Below are positions 1 to 12,388 of a DNA stretch of 64,000 nt, in pieces. Under the pieces are notes generated by a model. It searched no databases. It worked only from the letters and a program-made list of their open reading frames with translations, and was not told where the DNA came from. Position 1 is the first letter of the stretch. The number at the start of each line of letters is the position of its first letter. Both the position numbers and the translations under genes were made by a program. Location: assembly GCA_021234155.1 (NCBI GenBank), contig JAJEKV010000342.1, forward strand, positions 233,361-297,360. The letters run 5' to 3'. The stretch is from Isoetes taiwanensis (lineage: Eukaryota; Streptophyta; Lycopodiopsida; Isoetales; Isoetaceae).

Positions 1-660
1 GCACCACCACATTATGGCGCCGGCGGCCCCGCCCCGGCCGCCTCATCGAAGTCGAGGGGCAACATTAGCTGTCCCAGCCAGGACGCCTGCTATGGAGGTG
101 TGGGCTGCTCACGGCCGGGGCGTGTGGTGTGCGAGATGGAGGAGGTGGGCGCGCCCTGTCACCGCTTGACGACCAGGGGCGCGGGGGGCACGCGGCGCTA
201 TTGTCCCTCGTGTTGCAGCCTCTCGGGCCGCTGGGAGTCGGAGCCTAGCTCTGTTGGAATCTGTTTGCGGCCAACTCATTTGTGCAAAGGCCGCGTGTTC
301 ATGGACCCGAGCATGGACCTCGGTCGCTGGGCAATGGTTGCTTTGAGCTCCCGGATCTCGATCTTTGTGTCTCACCCTACTGTGGGGTTCACCGGCTTCG
401 GTTGGTTTCGGGACGATGGTTCCGGGCGTTTGTATCCGCGTTGGCATGCCCGACTCGAAGGGGAAATAGTTGCCACCAGATCCCCGCTCCACACCCCGCT
501 TGTCGCAGATGCCATAGCGTCTCCACGGTGGTGAGGAGGGAATCCACCTTGAAGCTCGAAGTCGGCAAGGCCACCTTTATCCTGTTGCCTCTCAAAGTGG
601 GCAAGCTGGCCCGGCTTCTAACCGGCGCGTGATATGGTCTCCATGTATCCGTAACCGTTG
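1..660 (+). other. GC-rich stretch with unrecognised ORF
   Basis: This block is far richer in G+C than the DNA after it. The longest open frame (100-534, 144 codons from an ATG) has Cys and Trp scattered through it and a C-H/C-C-rich N-terminal part (residues 1-50), but I recognise no family. Overlapping open frames on both strands are expected from GC-rich DNA. The base composition resembles the GC-rich LINE copies at 14.7-17.4 kb and 57-60.8 kb, so this may be part of a retroelement ORF. That is inference only; no RT or endonuclease motif is visible. The block may continue beyond the left edge of the window. Confidence 0.2.
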
Positions 661-940
661 CCTTTCCATCGCCAACCGCCTATTTTGAGCACATGGGATG
701 CCGAGGGATTGTATCTCCCTGCCAATCCCCGCTAATCCGGTTACATTATTCTCGATCCGTTCCTCGGAGAGGGGTACTCATGCGCTATGGCGTAAGCCCC
801 TTGGCAACATGCTTTACGCCTCAAGGCAATGCTAGAGATAGTGGTCTTGGAAGCCTTCACATATTAACCGACGAGGTTTTATGTGACATTTTTGGACCGG
901 GTGAGTGCAAAAGATTTGGGATGTTTGAGCTTAGTTAGCA

Positions 941-2111
941 GAGCCATGTATGTATTTTGCCATCGATAATCTTTGGAGAAACCCGGTTTTTAGAAGAAAT
1001 GAAGGGAGACTTTACTTTAACGGGCCGGAAGGACACATTTGTAGCAAAGCAAGATCCGTGCTTTCATCATCGCCATCATGTACCAAGGTATGCAATTTGT
1101 TTGTTATATTAGTATAATAAAAAGGCTAGAATTTGTCTTGCATCTTCTAAAATGTACTAACATAAACGGTGATTCCTTGTCTCGTGTAAAGCACTTTTAC
1201 TCGATTATCCGCTCCAAAGCCGGCTCAGGTTAGTTTGGAGATAAAAAGAATGGTTAATAAGAGACAACATTGAACTAAGAAGTAAATTGTCCCCGAAGAG
1301 TTTATCGCTGAATTTGAGGAACCCAATACACTGTATTTATAACAGATGCTCTTGAGGGCCTGGCCCTGACCGGTAAAGTGGGATAGGGATTACCCGCTAA
1401 AACATGCACAAAATATGTCAATGGCTGCAGGAGACCGTAAGCATGAAGTGGAAGACTACTTTGTGTATGTGTATCGGACGTTAAGGAAGAACCACCGCTA
1501 TACATTTTTTATTCCAACTTTGGGAAAAATGTCCGCAGCTGGCCAGATTATGACATTCCAATTTATTTCAAGGATGACCCGTTTTCAATCCTTGGCAATG
1601 ATAGACCAGATTTTCGGCTTATAATGGGACCAGCCGAGATCCGGTTCTTCTTTCCATATTGATCCTAATAAAGACTTCCGCATGGAATGCGGTGATCGAG
1701 GTTCTAAGAAGTGGATCCTTTGCAAGAATCCATACGAAAATGTGAGGATTTAACTGAGCCTAGTAGCTTCCCGTAAGATCTCGCTGTTCGCTTTGCGCTT
1801 GTAAAAATTTTTAGATTTTTTAGCCGGAGTTGGGAGCTGATGTGTGGAGGTCCGAGCATTTTAGGGGCCCGGTGGTAAGAAACAAATAAGCGCTGTTGCT
1901 TGGGGAAAAGGATCCCAACAATTTGACACCGGATCATTTACATTTGCAAGATCAAAGCCCTCACATTTCACCGCTTGAGCTAGCGCCAGATAACCATATT
2001 GAGGTTTTCAAGAAAGCGCTTAGAACAGGGTTGCGCCAGAGAGAAGATGGAGGGTGGTATGGCGTAAGAATCGGCAAGAATCGATGTCCGTTGAGGAAAG
2101 AACGCCTTTAA
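941..2111 (+). pseudogene. Gene-like fragments, unrecognised protein, broken
   Basis: Several short stretches read as protein-like in the plus direction but in shifting frames. One at about 954-1087 carries a FLEEMKGDFTLTGRKDTF-like segment. Another at about 1501-1660 carries SWPDYDIPIYFKDDPF and RPDFRLIMGPAEIRFFFP. A third at about 1663-1723 continues it one frame over (FRMECGDRGSKKWILCKN, then a stop). At 1896-2111 a frame rich in charged residues ends in GLRQREDGGWYGVRIGKN. The acidic and aromatic composition is unlike random AT-rich DNA, and the second and third pieces look like one ancestral exon broken by a frameshift. I cannot name the family; a host gene relic or part of an unfamiliar transposon are both possible. 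Confidence 0.25.
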
Positions 2112-2772
2112 TGGTTGCTTTAGCTAAAACCCGGCGAGAATGGAAGGCTAGACTAGGGATAGACTCGCACTGGGTGATGCAACATCTTTGTCTAATTTCT
2201 GTGAGAGGTAAGTAAAAGAATGTTTTAAAACCTTTAGAATGGCAAAAGTGTGAATGTACATGCGGCATCATATTATTGTCATTGCTTTGGCTTTTTTGCA
2301 CAAGACCACGGCATGTTCAAGTATCTATCTATAGCAGGATGTGCAAATTTTTCTTCAAAAGGGAAAGCTTTTAGCTTTGTTAAATCTCAATCCTCTTTCT
2401 TTCCCTTTTAGGTTCTCCACTTGTTGCCGGCAGAGCTTAGCATATGTTTTTCATGAGCTTCTTTCTATCAATCTTTGTCCAACTCGAGCAATTTTTTCGC
2501 ACATGACTTATGAAGCTTTTATCTTGTGAGGGAGCTGGTTTCGTGAACTCAATGCTAGGTCTCAAGAACTTAGTGCGTGAGTTACAAGTTTATTTCAATA
2601 TGTTTGGAATACTTTTCACGCACTAATTTTTTATTTTAAATCTACCTTTTGCTTATTTGCACCATTTGAGCTAATGTCCCGTTTGACCGCATTACACAAT
2701 GAATGTGTTAAAATGGACCAATATGGATGTAAAAAGCAATGTACCCCTTTGCCAATCGGACTCAAGTTAAAA
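2112..2772. other. AT-rich, no gene seen
   Basis: Only short frames without recognisable motifs occur here. I see no repeat structure of note. Confidence 0.5.
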
Positions 2773-2844
2773 TGGCTACAAAGAATGGAGAGGGATATTA
2801 GAAGAATATGGCTGCAAAGAATGAAGAGGGATATTAGAAGAATT
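2773..2844. repeat. 36-bp tandem duplication
   Basis: A 36-bp unit beginning TGGCTACAAAGAATGGAGAG is present twice in direct tandem (2773-2808 and 2809-2844) with only a few substitutions. Because 36 is a multiple of three, the duplication keeps the reading frame. Confidence 0.85.
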
Positions 2845-2974
2845 GAAAGGAGCAACAGAAAGGTGGGATAATATTAATGGAAAAAATATGACAGATTGAT
2901 AGGACTCTGATATGAACTCTATTTGTTACTCTTGTTTCTGAAATAATAAGAAATCTATCAAATTGTTATCGATC

Positions 2975-3300
2975 ACTTATCAAAGAGTATTATTTTCAAA
3001 TGATAGCAGGGTATTATCTTACAAATGATATCTGGGTGTTATTTAAAACAGAGTATTACCTTACAAATGACAGCATGGTATCTTATTGAAACATGGTATT
3101 ATATGAAATAGGGTATTATCTTACAAATTACAATAGGGTATTATCTTACAAATTACAATAGGTTATCATCTGAAACGGAGTATTATCTGAAATATGAAAT
3201 GGGGTATTATCTTACAAAATAAGAATAGGGTATAAATTTACAATCATTGAATGGGGGATTGTGGCACCAGAGATAACAGGTATTATCTTACAAATGAGGA
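2975..3300. repeat. Degenerate AT-rich minisatellite
   Basis: The motif GGGTATTATCTTACAAAT(GA/TA)C recurs about ten times at irregular 25-40 bp spacing, with variants such as GAGTATTATCTGAAA. The copies have diverged, which points to an old array. No open frame of interest runs through it. Confidence 0.75.
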
Positions 3301-3469
3301 AAAGGGGGATTGTGGCCAAATACCCCGATTCTAAAAATCCATTTTATCCCCCATTGTTTTATAGGAAAGGGGGATTTAATAGGCACTTTTGGGGGGTGTT
3401 TTTCGGGGTATAGGAGCATCTTTTTCGTTGTGATACAAATAGGAATTCCATATTAACTCCTTTCCATAT

Positions 3470-4770
3470 GTAAATTCTTGTAATGATTTAGTGGAGAGCA
3501 GTGTGGGAGTAAAATAGGAGTGTCCTCTATCGCCTACATTATTTAGTCTTTTTATAGACCAACTTGAATGCTGGATGCGGGGCCATGGTGGAGATGGAAC
3601 GCCTATAAATGGGTATGTTCTTATGCTACTTTTATATACTGATAATGTGGTATTGCTATCTAGGAGCATAGAGGGGTTGCAAAGACATTTGATGCTTTAC
3701 ATTATTTCGGATGCAAAAGGCATGCAAGTTAATATGGGTAAGACTAAAGTGATTGTGTTTGGGGCAAACAAAACTGATCATTTAAAGTTCTATTATCAAG
3801 GAGAACTTGTAGAAGTTGCCAATACTACAAGTATCTTGGGATATTAGTGGATAAGAGTCAAAATTGGAACCAAGCAGTGGAGCAAAAAGTAAACGGTGCC
3901 CTTAAAGCACTGTATGCAATGCAGCGTAGATGTGCCAAAGCAAAGATATGGAACTTTAGCTTGAAAAGAATGCTTTATATAACACCGGGTCCAATCAGAT
4001 TTTGTATGGATGTGAAGTATGGGGTCTTGTATTAGAAAAAAGGTTGAGAAAGTTCAAAAGAAATTCTTTTGGTCTGAACTTGGAACAAAAAATGCAAAGT
4101 CCCTATGATATAATGTTAGCATAATGTGGGATGCTTACATTGGAAGCAAAGGCGCTTTGTAGACTCTTTAATTATGTCTATAAGATAGATAGTATTTTTA
4201 CGCCATGTGGTGTTGTATATTATGCCCCAAGAAAGTTTACCACACTTGGCTTTGGAGGAGATATAGGCTAAGGGCTGGTTTGTCGATGCCGCCAATGGAT
4301 GGCACGATGGGAGTTGAATATTTATGATTTAGCTTTGCATAAAGATGATATCCGCACATTGGTCAAAATGAATGTTCTTCATAGGACATGGAGAGATGGA
4401 GCAAGAAAAAAAGAGTTTTATAGGACCCATATTAATTTTACATTGCAAAGGCAAAATATTTGGCAAAGGGGATTTTATTTAAGCATAGGCATGCCATCCG
4501 CAGATGAGGCCGAGCTCACATAGATGTTGAAGTAGGCAGGTGGAATGACATTCCTCACGAGCTTAGATTATGTAAGATATGTAAGTGTGGATACTTGAAG
4601 ATGAGGAACGGTACTTCTACATTGCCATGCTTATAGAGATATTCGAGAGAAAGTATGATGTATGCCGACACGTTGATGGCTTTCTTTGATTTTCCAGATC
4701 AATTATTAGAAGATGTGATATTTCAGAGGGTAGGGATAATGTTTTAAGAACCTTTTATGAGTTAGAGATA
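3470..4770 (+). mobile_element. LINE fragment: reverse transcriptase to C-terminal motif, decayed
   Basis: This is the 3' half of a non-LTR retrotransposon. In order on the plus strand: CPLSPTLFSLFIDQLE (about 3519-3566, after an in-frame stop), the RT active-site box as YTDNVVLLS (3634 on; the usual YADD has become YTDN), then GMQVNMGKTKVIVFG (about 3718-3762), which is the segment that follows the catalytic box in LINE RTs. After a frame break come 3847-4035, then 4299-4523 (thumb/linker region). Finally a shifted frame reads LCKICKCGYLEDEE near 4568-4609, the C-x2-C plus EDE motif typical of LINE C-termini. The altered catalytic residues and several frame breaks mean it is dead. The endonuclease part is missing, as usual for 5' truncation. 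It is a diverged relative of the copies at 14.7, 32.1 and 57 kb. Confidence 0.85.
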
Positions 4771-4909
4771 GGATAGACTAATGCATTACTACTGAGGATA
4801 CATTGATGATTTGTTTTATAATGTTGAATGTACAAGTTGAACGCCTTATAGACATGGCGGTCTCACGTGCACGTAATAATCAAATTCCCCATTTCATTTC
4901 CTCTCTTTC

Positions 4910-5067
<158 letters not shown>

Positions 5068-5199
5068 TTTTTTGAAATGCAACGCCTAAATGTTCTAATG
5101 ATCGGGACAAGAATTCTACGTGACATCGGTTAACTAAATTTTGGGCCTTATTTCTGGGCCGAGAAGGCCCTGGCCCGAGTTGCTTACTACATATTTAGT

Positions 5200-6020
5200 C
5201 CATTGCTAGTGTCTTTGATTTTTATTGCAACCATCTTCATGGTTGTGTCCTTTGTGGCCTTGCTCTTGTCTTGCTTTGTTTTTTCTTTTAACCTTGTTTT
5301 GGCATTTGTTTATTTATTTATTTTATTATTTATTATTTTTTTATTATTCTATTTGTTTTGTATTTTTCCGTCTTGTGGACCTGTCTGTATTGCTCTCTCG
5401 CCTGTGGTCGGGCCTTTTTTTGTTTTTTCGTGCAACCTTCTTCTTGGGTGCTTCCCCTGGTTGCTCAGGCGCGGTTATGGCTCCTTTATTTGTTCTAGCT
5501 TTCCTTTCCTTTTTCTTTTTATTTTCCTTTTGTTGCTTGGCTTTGGCTTTTTGGTTTAATGCAATTGTTATATCTTCCATTTCCTTCTATTTGGTTTTAA
5601 TTTTAATTTTTCTTTTTTCCTTCTCTTCTTTTTTTCTTAGCTTTTCTTCAAATTTTTTCCTTTTTTCCTTCTCTTCGCTGGTTTTGGCGCAGCCTGGGAT
5701 CTTCTCAAGGCACGTCAGTGGCCCTCGGTGTCGCCTCCCTTGCTGTGTCGGTTTCGCTTTTTATTTTCTTTTGTTGTCATGTGTGTCGGGCTTTTGTCGC
5801 TTTTTCGCTTTTCACTGACTTTGTTGTCCACTTTATTTTTCATTTATTTATTCTTCATTGTCAGGTTGCCAAGTCCGGGTCCAACCTGCCGGGCCTCTCT
5901 TCCGCAGCTTGTTTCTACTCGCTTGGATTTGGTCCCTGCTCGCCGGTTTTCTTCCTTTTTTCCTTTGATGTTGTCTTTCTTTTTTGTCCGCTCGCTTGCT
6001 TTTCGCTTGGTTAACAAAGA
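5200..6020. other. Pyrimidine-rich strand-asymmetric block
   Basis: The plus strand is strongly T/C-rich for about 800 bp, so plus frames read as long hydrophobic peptides and minus frames as Lys/Arg-rich peptides. The plus ORFs (for example 5225-5818) are almost pure F/L/S and are composition artefacts in my view. The minus side gives broken Lys-rich frames (6045-5844, 5580-5344) that could be remnants of a basic nucleic-acid-binding protein such as a retroelement ORF1, but no motif confirms this. Confidence 0.5.
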
Positions 6021-6084
6021 ATGGATTGCATATGTACGCACTCATTACCTTGCTTTAATATGGTTTCGATTTTGATTCCAAGTG

Positions 6085-6270
6085 TTTGTATGCATTCAAT
6101 TACTAGATAATGATAGTTCAATATGGAGATTTTTAGTTTCTTTGTCTGCTAACCAGTCTACAGAATCCATAAACTTTGGATTTGTATACATTTAATTGTT
6201 AGATAATTAAGGTTCAATATGGAGATTTTCATTGTCTGATAACCTGTCTACATAATCCATAACTGTATTA
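6085..6270. repeat. Diverged tandem duplication of about 95 bp
   Basis: Two adjacent units share TTCAATATGGAGATTTT and a following TAACC.GTCTACA.AATCCATAA segment (about 6090-6188 and 6189-6270), with scattered substitutions and small indels. Confidence 0.7.
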
Positions 6271-6424
6271 TTTACACTTGAACTTTGGTAGCATGATTCA
6301 GGTTCTCTGTTCCATTTAATGCTAATCAAATGTGCACTTAGCATTTGTACCATCGCCTACACACGCTTATTTATTATGATAGCTCGTTCTAGTAGAATTT
6401 TTTGATGTTTTCCAATGTCTAAGT

Positions 6425-7754
<1,330 letters not shown>

Positions 7755-7950
7755 AATGAATAGAATACAAAGACAAATACAAAGATTGTACCACATTCCA
7801 AATCAGAATGAATCTTGCATGGATGGCAGGTACGATGGAGAGTATCTTTTATTTATTTTGAATGATATACATTGTGGTTTACAAAAGTTGTCTAATAATA
7901 AAGCTGCTGATGCGGACGGTCTAGTAGCTGAAATGTTCAAGTGGGCGGTT
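7755..7950 (+). mobile_element. LINE fragment upstream of RT domain
   Basis: The open frame from 7756 reads LNDIHCGLQKLSNNKAADAD and then GLVAEMFKWAV, the conserved segment before the LINE RT fingers (L.KL.NNKA.G.DG...E..KW). The same segment occurs in the 57-60 kb element near 58705-58800 and in the 14.7 kb element near 15290-15370. Here it is abruptly replaced after KWAV by repeat R (about 7950-8300), so the LINE is interrupted. Nothing of the RT core follows. Confidence 0.75.
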
Positions 7951-8300
7951 ACTCCCGCATCGAGATGCCTGATGGGCATATTTGCCCTTTATTCCTCGAC
8001 CGAATGTACATAGCGATCCTCGCTTGTGGGGTATGCCTGTACAAGTTTTTGTGTAATCAGTATATTGAGGTTTGCAAAATACTATAAGGTTTGAAGGAAT
8101 GTACTTAATGGAGTTGTACATGTATTGTAAGTTTTAGGGCTCTCGCCTCTACGAACCCCCGTGAATATGCACCCAAACCAAAGGGGTTTCGTGGGGATTT
8201 TTATTTAAATGCATTGAATGCAATGGTTTGTGTTAATAATGTTAATGGTAATTATGTATTGGTCGTTATATCAAAATTTGGCCCTTCGGCCCTAAAACAA
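7950..8300 (+). repeat. Dispersed repeat R, copy 1 (inside LINE sequence)
   Basis: This segment matches 34285-34625 along its length: shared blocks include GATGGGCATATTTGCCCTTT, ATAGCGATCCTCGCTTGT, TGTACATGTATTGTAAGTTT and GAATATGCACCCAAACCAAA, ending in a GGCCC..GGCCCTAA motif. Copy 1 lacks the inverted left arm that makes the 34-kb copy a fold-back structure. It sits directly after LINE coding sequence, so it probably inserted there or was joined there by recombination. Confidence 0.8.
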
Positions 8301-8510
8301 AAGGAAAAAAGAAAAACTTTAAGGACGTAAATATTAATTATTAATTCAAGAGATTGTATAAAACATCAAGGACATTAGATTACATTTTCATGTGCATGTA
8401 ATATTGCATGTGCATGAAGATTCCTAAGTGCATATGAATCATGCTACAAAATGATATTAGAGCTAAAAACAAGCCATTACACCTAATGTTAAGTGCGGCA
8501 TAATACCATG
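8301..8510. other. AT-rich, no gene seen
   Basis: No recognisable coding or repeat structure. Confidence 0.5.
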
Positions 8511-8720
8511 ATAAGATAAGATAAGATAAGATAAGATAAGATAAGATAAGATAAGATAAGATAAGATAAGATAAGATAAGAAATTTAAGATAAGATCCAA
8601 GGGAACCCAACGGGTTATGGGACGGCACATGCAAGGGCAATGTGACCCATCTAAAAACCTCGGGACTAGGCTCCATCACCAAACACAATAACCAAATATT
8701 AAAAGGCTACCAAGAATAAG
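8511..8720 (-). repeat. Repeat ending in (ATAAG)14
   Basis: Fourteen uninterrupted ATAAG units (8511-8580) are followed by AAATTTAAGATAAGATCC and then AACCCAACGGGTTATGGGAC. A very similar arrangement, (GATAA)n then AACCCGAGGGTTATGAGACC, occurs at 61979-62060. Read on the minus strand, both are sequences that end in a pentanucleotide (TTATC)n tail, which fits 3' ends of LINEs or SINEs of one family. A shorter AAGATAAGATAA lies at 8718. No coding part was recognised. Confidence 0.65.
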
Positions 8721-9270
8721 ATAAGATAATGCTAATGCGAAAGTGGTAAACTTATGCTTCTAAAATTATCTAGACATAGCCACCCAAGGATTGGAAGGCC
8801 ATTGATCTAGAATAATTGTTGCGCCCCCCGCCACATCGCCCATTTCTTTTTGCAAAAGGGCTGCCCTCACCTTGCAGAGCTCCTCCTTACGGTTACACAA
8901 TTGAAGAGGGGAGAGGTCCTCCTGTACTGAGAGAAACTAGTCCCTCTGAGATGGTTTCCATGCAATCCATGTTACAATTTTTTATTATCAAACAAATGCT
9001 TTGTCGCTAGAATAACATAATAAGTATGCAACCCCGCCTCAAGCACAATTTATCTATAAATAGAATTGCAAAATATTTCACATTCATGTCATTACATCAT
9101 GATTGAGAAAAGAGCTTACTCCAGCTTGCAAACAACGTGAGCCCTTAAATTCATCTCCACTTGCATGAGTGCCTTATTCCAAATGCACTATCCTTGAAAG
9201 GTGTTGGATTAACTCCAAAGCCAGGCCTGGGTATGCTATTTAGTTCTCCCGTGCATCTACAAGACTGTGG
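8721..9270. other. No gene supported
   Basis: A plus frame at 8816-9010 is Pro-rich at its start but has no recognisable motif. I do not call it. Confidence 0.4.
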
Positions 9271-9519
9271 TCACAGTACTAAAAAAGAGAATATAACTTG
9301 TTCATAATCACATGCTCCCTGAAAGTCTTCATAATCAGCCAGTCTCTTCCACTCATTCGTCTCCACATCAAAAACATCATGATGGGCCTTGTATGGATTT
9401 GAAGAAGCTCCACTCCATTGCACTAGTATGAAACATCCACAAATAAAGTCCACTATCCTCGCGTTATATCCCATCATGACCAGCGTTTGAATAGTACAAA
9501 ATAATGTGATTGAAATCAT
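9271..9519 (-). pseudogene. Possible F-box/kelch-like relic
   Basis: The minus-strand frame carries VFDVETNEWKRLADYEDF followed by a GACDYEQVIF segment. A W-containing 'V(Y/F)D..TNEW' strand is typical of kelch-type blades in plant F-box/kelch proteins, where it would help bind a substrate for an SCF ubiquitin ligase. Upstream on the same strand (9907-9464, other frame) is a hydrophobic stretch with PSYLSFVAGL and SFPYSIAGDM that could be the preceding part. There is no clear F-box and the frames are broken. One blade-like motif is thin evidence; chance similarity is possible. Confidence 0.3.
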
Positions 9520-10540
9520 GTGGATAAGGAGAATACTGTGGCATCATGTCCCCTGCAATAGAATATGGAAAGGACCTAAAGTTAACGAGAAGAGAACCCT
9601 GCAAGGTAATAAATAGCAGAGATCCAAGAAGGCAGCTTGTGAGTCCAGCAACAAAAGAGAGATATGAAGGAATATCACTTGTTGACAGAAGCTGCACCAG
9701 AACAAGATACAGCATCATCCTTCTCATTGGAGCTGTCCTAAAATCTTTTAAAAGAGCTATTTGAAATCCTAATCTTCCAACTCTAATCAGGTCCGCTTCA
9801 TCTGACGTCATAAGCAACTGATAGAATCTGCAAAATGCAAGCATTTGAAGAAAGTTTAAACTGAGCAACATCAAGAGTGTACGCAAATCTGTCTCAGCAA
9901 TATCCACTTGGACCTATCTCCAGAACACCAACCACAACAAGCCAAGAAAGGCCATATATATGCATGGACAAATACCCATTTTGATTCAGTTTGCAGCAAG
10001 ATAATAATGCATCCATATGCACCAGACCATCTTTCCCGGCCTGCATCATGTCCATCTCATAGAAAATGATTCTCAAAAAGAAAAGTCTTATCTATTGCTA
10101 TTCTGTTTACCCCAAAAGTTCCTACTCCAAGGGCCGAAACCCTGACCTCTAGCTCCAAATTTAAAAGCAATACCTTCTTGCTTTGTATGGGAGGGGCATG
10201 GTACGAAATCTCCTTAAAACAGACGTGCACGTGTCTGGCTCCAAGCTTTAAAACGATCAGAGCCAATCGTCTTCGCTTTGCATCGAAGTCCCATCGGGCT
10301 GTGGTTCGGTCAGGGGTCCAAGCAATATGGAAAGGCATAATAAAACCCTAAAATTCATGAGCTCGATATCTACACTTTAACTTTGGATTTTTTTAGGAAA
10401 AAATACACGATGGAAATAGGCCACGAAATAGGGTGTTTATTCTGAGCCCTTGATTAAGGACTCAAGGACTCAATCTTAACCGTTAAAAGAAATGCATGGG
10501 TCTAAACCATTGAGAATATGAAATTAGAAGATGAAAATAC
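9520..10540. other. Possible continuation of relic, otherwise no gene
   Basis: Minus frames at 9907-9464, 10076-9894 and 10338-10057 are open for 60-147 codons but show no family motif I can name. The last (93 codons from an ATG) has regular hydrophobic/charged alternation and could be a real exon. Evidence is insufficient. Confidence 0.25.
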
Positions 10541-10690
10541 AATGCGCACTCTAGATGTACGCATTAGTACACCCCCTAAAATACGGCCGCCAAATCATAG
10601 AAAAACCATAAGAAAAAACGTACAAAAATACAAAAGAAACCCCCTGTTATAATGCTAGATATTCGAATGATCATAATTAATAGTTTATAT
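10540..10690. repeat. Dispersed repeat S, copy 1
   Basis: AAATCATAGAAAAACCATA through CCCCCTGTTAT and ATGCTAGATATTC is matched at 48290-48400. The left part (CATTAGTACACCCCCTAAAA...) is related only loosely. Class unknown. Confidence 0.65.
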
Positions 10691-10984
10691 GCTAAACTTT
10701 TCACAGTCATTTTGGATTCAAAAATTAGTATATGGGCTGAGGATAATAATGCTAGAGCAGTGGAACAAGCTGGGTTTAGACCCAGAAGGTCCACTATTGA
10801 CCATTTATGAAGTTTATTGACCGAAGCCCCCACTTTGCCGATATTGTGAAGTTTTACTTTTGTGTGTATTAGTTAAAACAATGGTTGCAAGTTCTGTGGG
10901 ATGGTGACACCCCCATGACACGCTACATACACACAAAACACTCACAAATATTGGAAAAGTTGTAGTTGACATGTTAAACTATGG
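10691..10984. other. No gene seen
   Basis: AT-rich, without recognisable features. Confidence 0.5.
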
Positions 10985-11410
10985 GTCCCAAACATATTAG
11001 GGCATGGCATAGTCATTAGGTTGAATCCCCTCCATGGCAAAGCCAAAGCCAGGCATTTATTCAGGGAATAGCACTTGTCCAATGAGGGCAAGATTGCCTA
11101 GGAGATGGGTGAACCATGAGTATTGGTCTAGGCAATAATTTCCTAATATGAATGGGTACCAAGTTGTATGTGGGTGGATAATAATTTTTTCTGGGTATGC
11201 AATGAATAGTGCCCAGATTTGATTATTGATTTTACTACACATAGTGGATCACAAACAGAGTCTACTATATTAAGACATGGCATAGTCACTATGGCGAACC
11301 CCCCATGGTAAGTCAAAGCCAGGCAGTTATTCAGGGATTTAGCACAAATTCAATAAGAGCAAGGTTGCCTGGTGAACAGGTGAATCATCTTAGGTATTGC
11401 TTAGGTAAAT
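10985..11410. repeat. Direct repeat, two diverged copies about 280 bp apart
   Basis: The block GGCATGGCATAGTCATTAGG...CCATGG...AAAGCCAGGCA.TTATTCAGGGA...GCAAG.TTGCCT...GGTGAA.CAT (about 10998-11120) recurs at about 11274-11390 with moderate divergence. The two copies are in the same orientation. Confidence 0.75.
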
Positions 11411-12388
11411 GAAAACTTATTATAGAAAGACAAGACATCTTATATGGCGTAGTAAGAGATGATATAACGAAACAACATCCAAGGTTGTTGTTTTGGTGTT
11501 ATAATATATTAAAAAAAAAATGCCTTATGTGAGAAATTTACAATGCCAAATTCGTTAATGAAAGGGATAACATGCACAAGAAAATGTCGCAATGGGGCCC
11601 TTATGGAAAAGCCCAATCATTCTATATATAGGGTAAGATTGATCCAAACGTATATAGTGGTCCCAATCTAAAGCTAGCAAAAGGGAAAAGAAAACATAAG
11701 CCAAATATATAAGCAACGTCGTAAATTGCTTATCCAAATAAGCAATTACATCCATTTTTTATGGAAAAAAAAGGAGAGGAAAAGCAATGAACAGTAAAAA
11801 AAACCCAAAGGCATGGGCTTCTGGGCTTCATCGGATTGGGCTCTATCAGATGGCAACAAAATTGGAAAGCCAAAAATCGATGGCTATGTGCCATTGGATC
11901 TTCCAAGTTGGCTCTATCTGACCCATCAATTATCTCTTGTTAAGCTACAGGAAGATGCAGAATGCACAAACCGGCTGGAAAAATCATGGTGTATCCATAC
12001 AAGCATGGTTAATTGAGAGTCGCTTGGGTTTTGTCTGGGCAAGAATTCGCTCGGCAAACATCAAAGCTTCATACATAGTTGATTTTCTTACTCTGATTGG
12101 AGATAAGGAAGCAAATCGGTTGTGGTATAGCAGTGGTCTAGCAGCATAGCTACTGCAAATTTTGGCCCAGCCCAAGTATAAAGCATGCATTCTTATGCCA
12201 TATCAAGTCTACCAGCAGTAAAAATGGTTGATCTGTGGGTATTCTGTAACTCTATCAGGAGGACAGAACATTCAAGAAATATACTCCCGTAATTGTTCGT
12301 GCTTCTCTTCCTTTGATTCCAGGGACACTACCGCTTCAAAAAGGTATGCCCTTGGATTTTGTTTATGCTAGAAGCTGTAATTGATCTT
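11411..12388. other. No gene supported
   Basis: Short overlapping frames occur at 11813-12190 on both strands without family motifs. Otherwise AT-rich. Confidence 0.45.

Noticed and set aside
5203-6075. Long hydrophobic plus-strand ORFs that might be membrane proteins
   Set aside because: Composition is almost only F/L/S/V from T-rich DNA, overlapping frames all look alike, and no motif or splice structure was found.
8380-8688. Minus ORF with LILSYLILSY repeats
   Set aside because: Translation of the (ATAAG)n tract.
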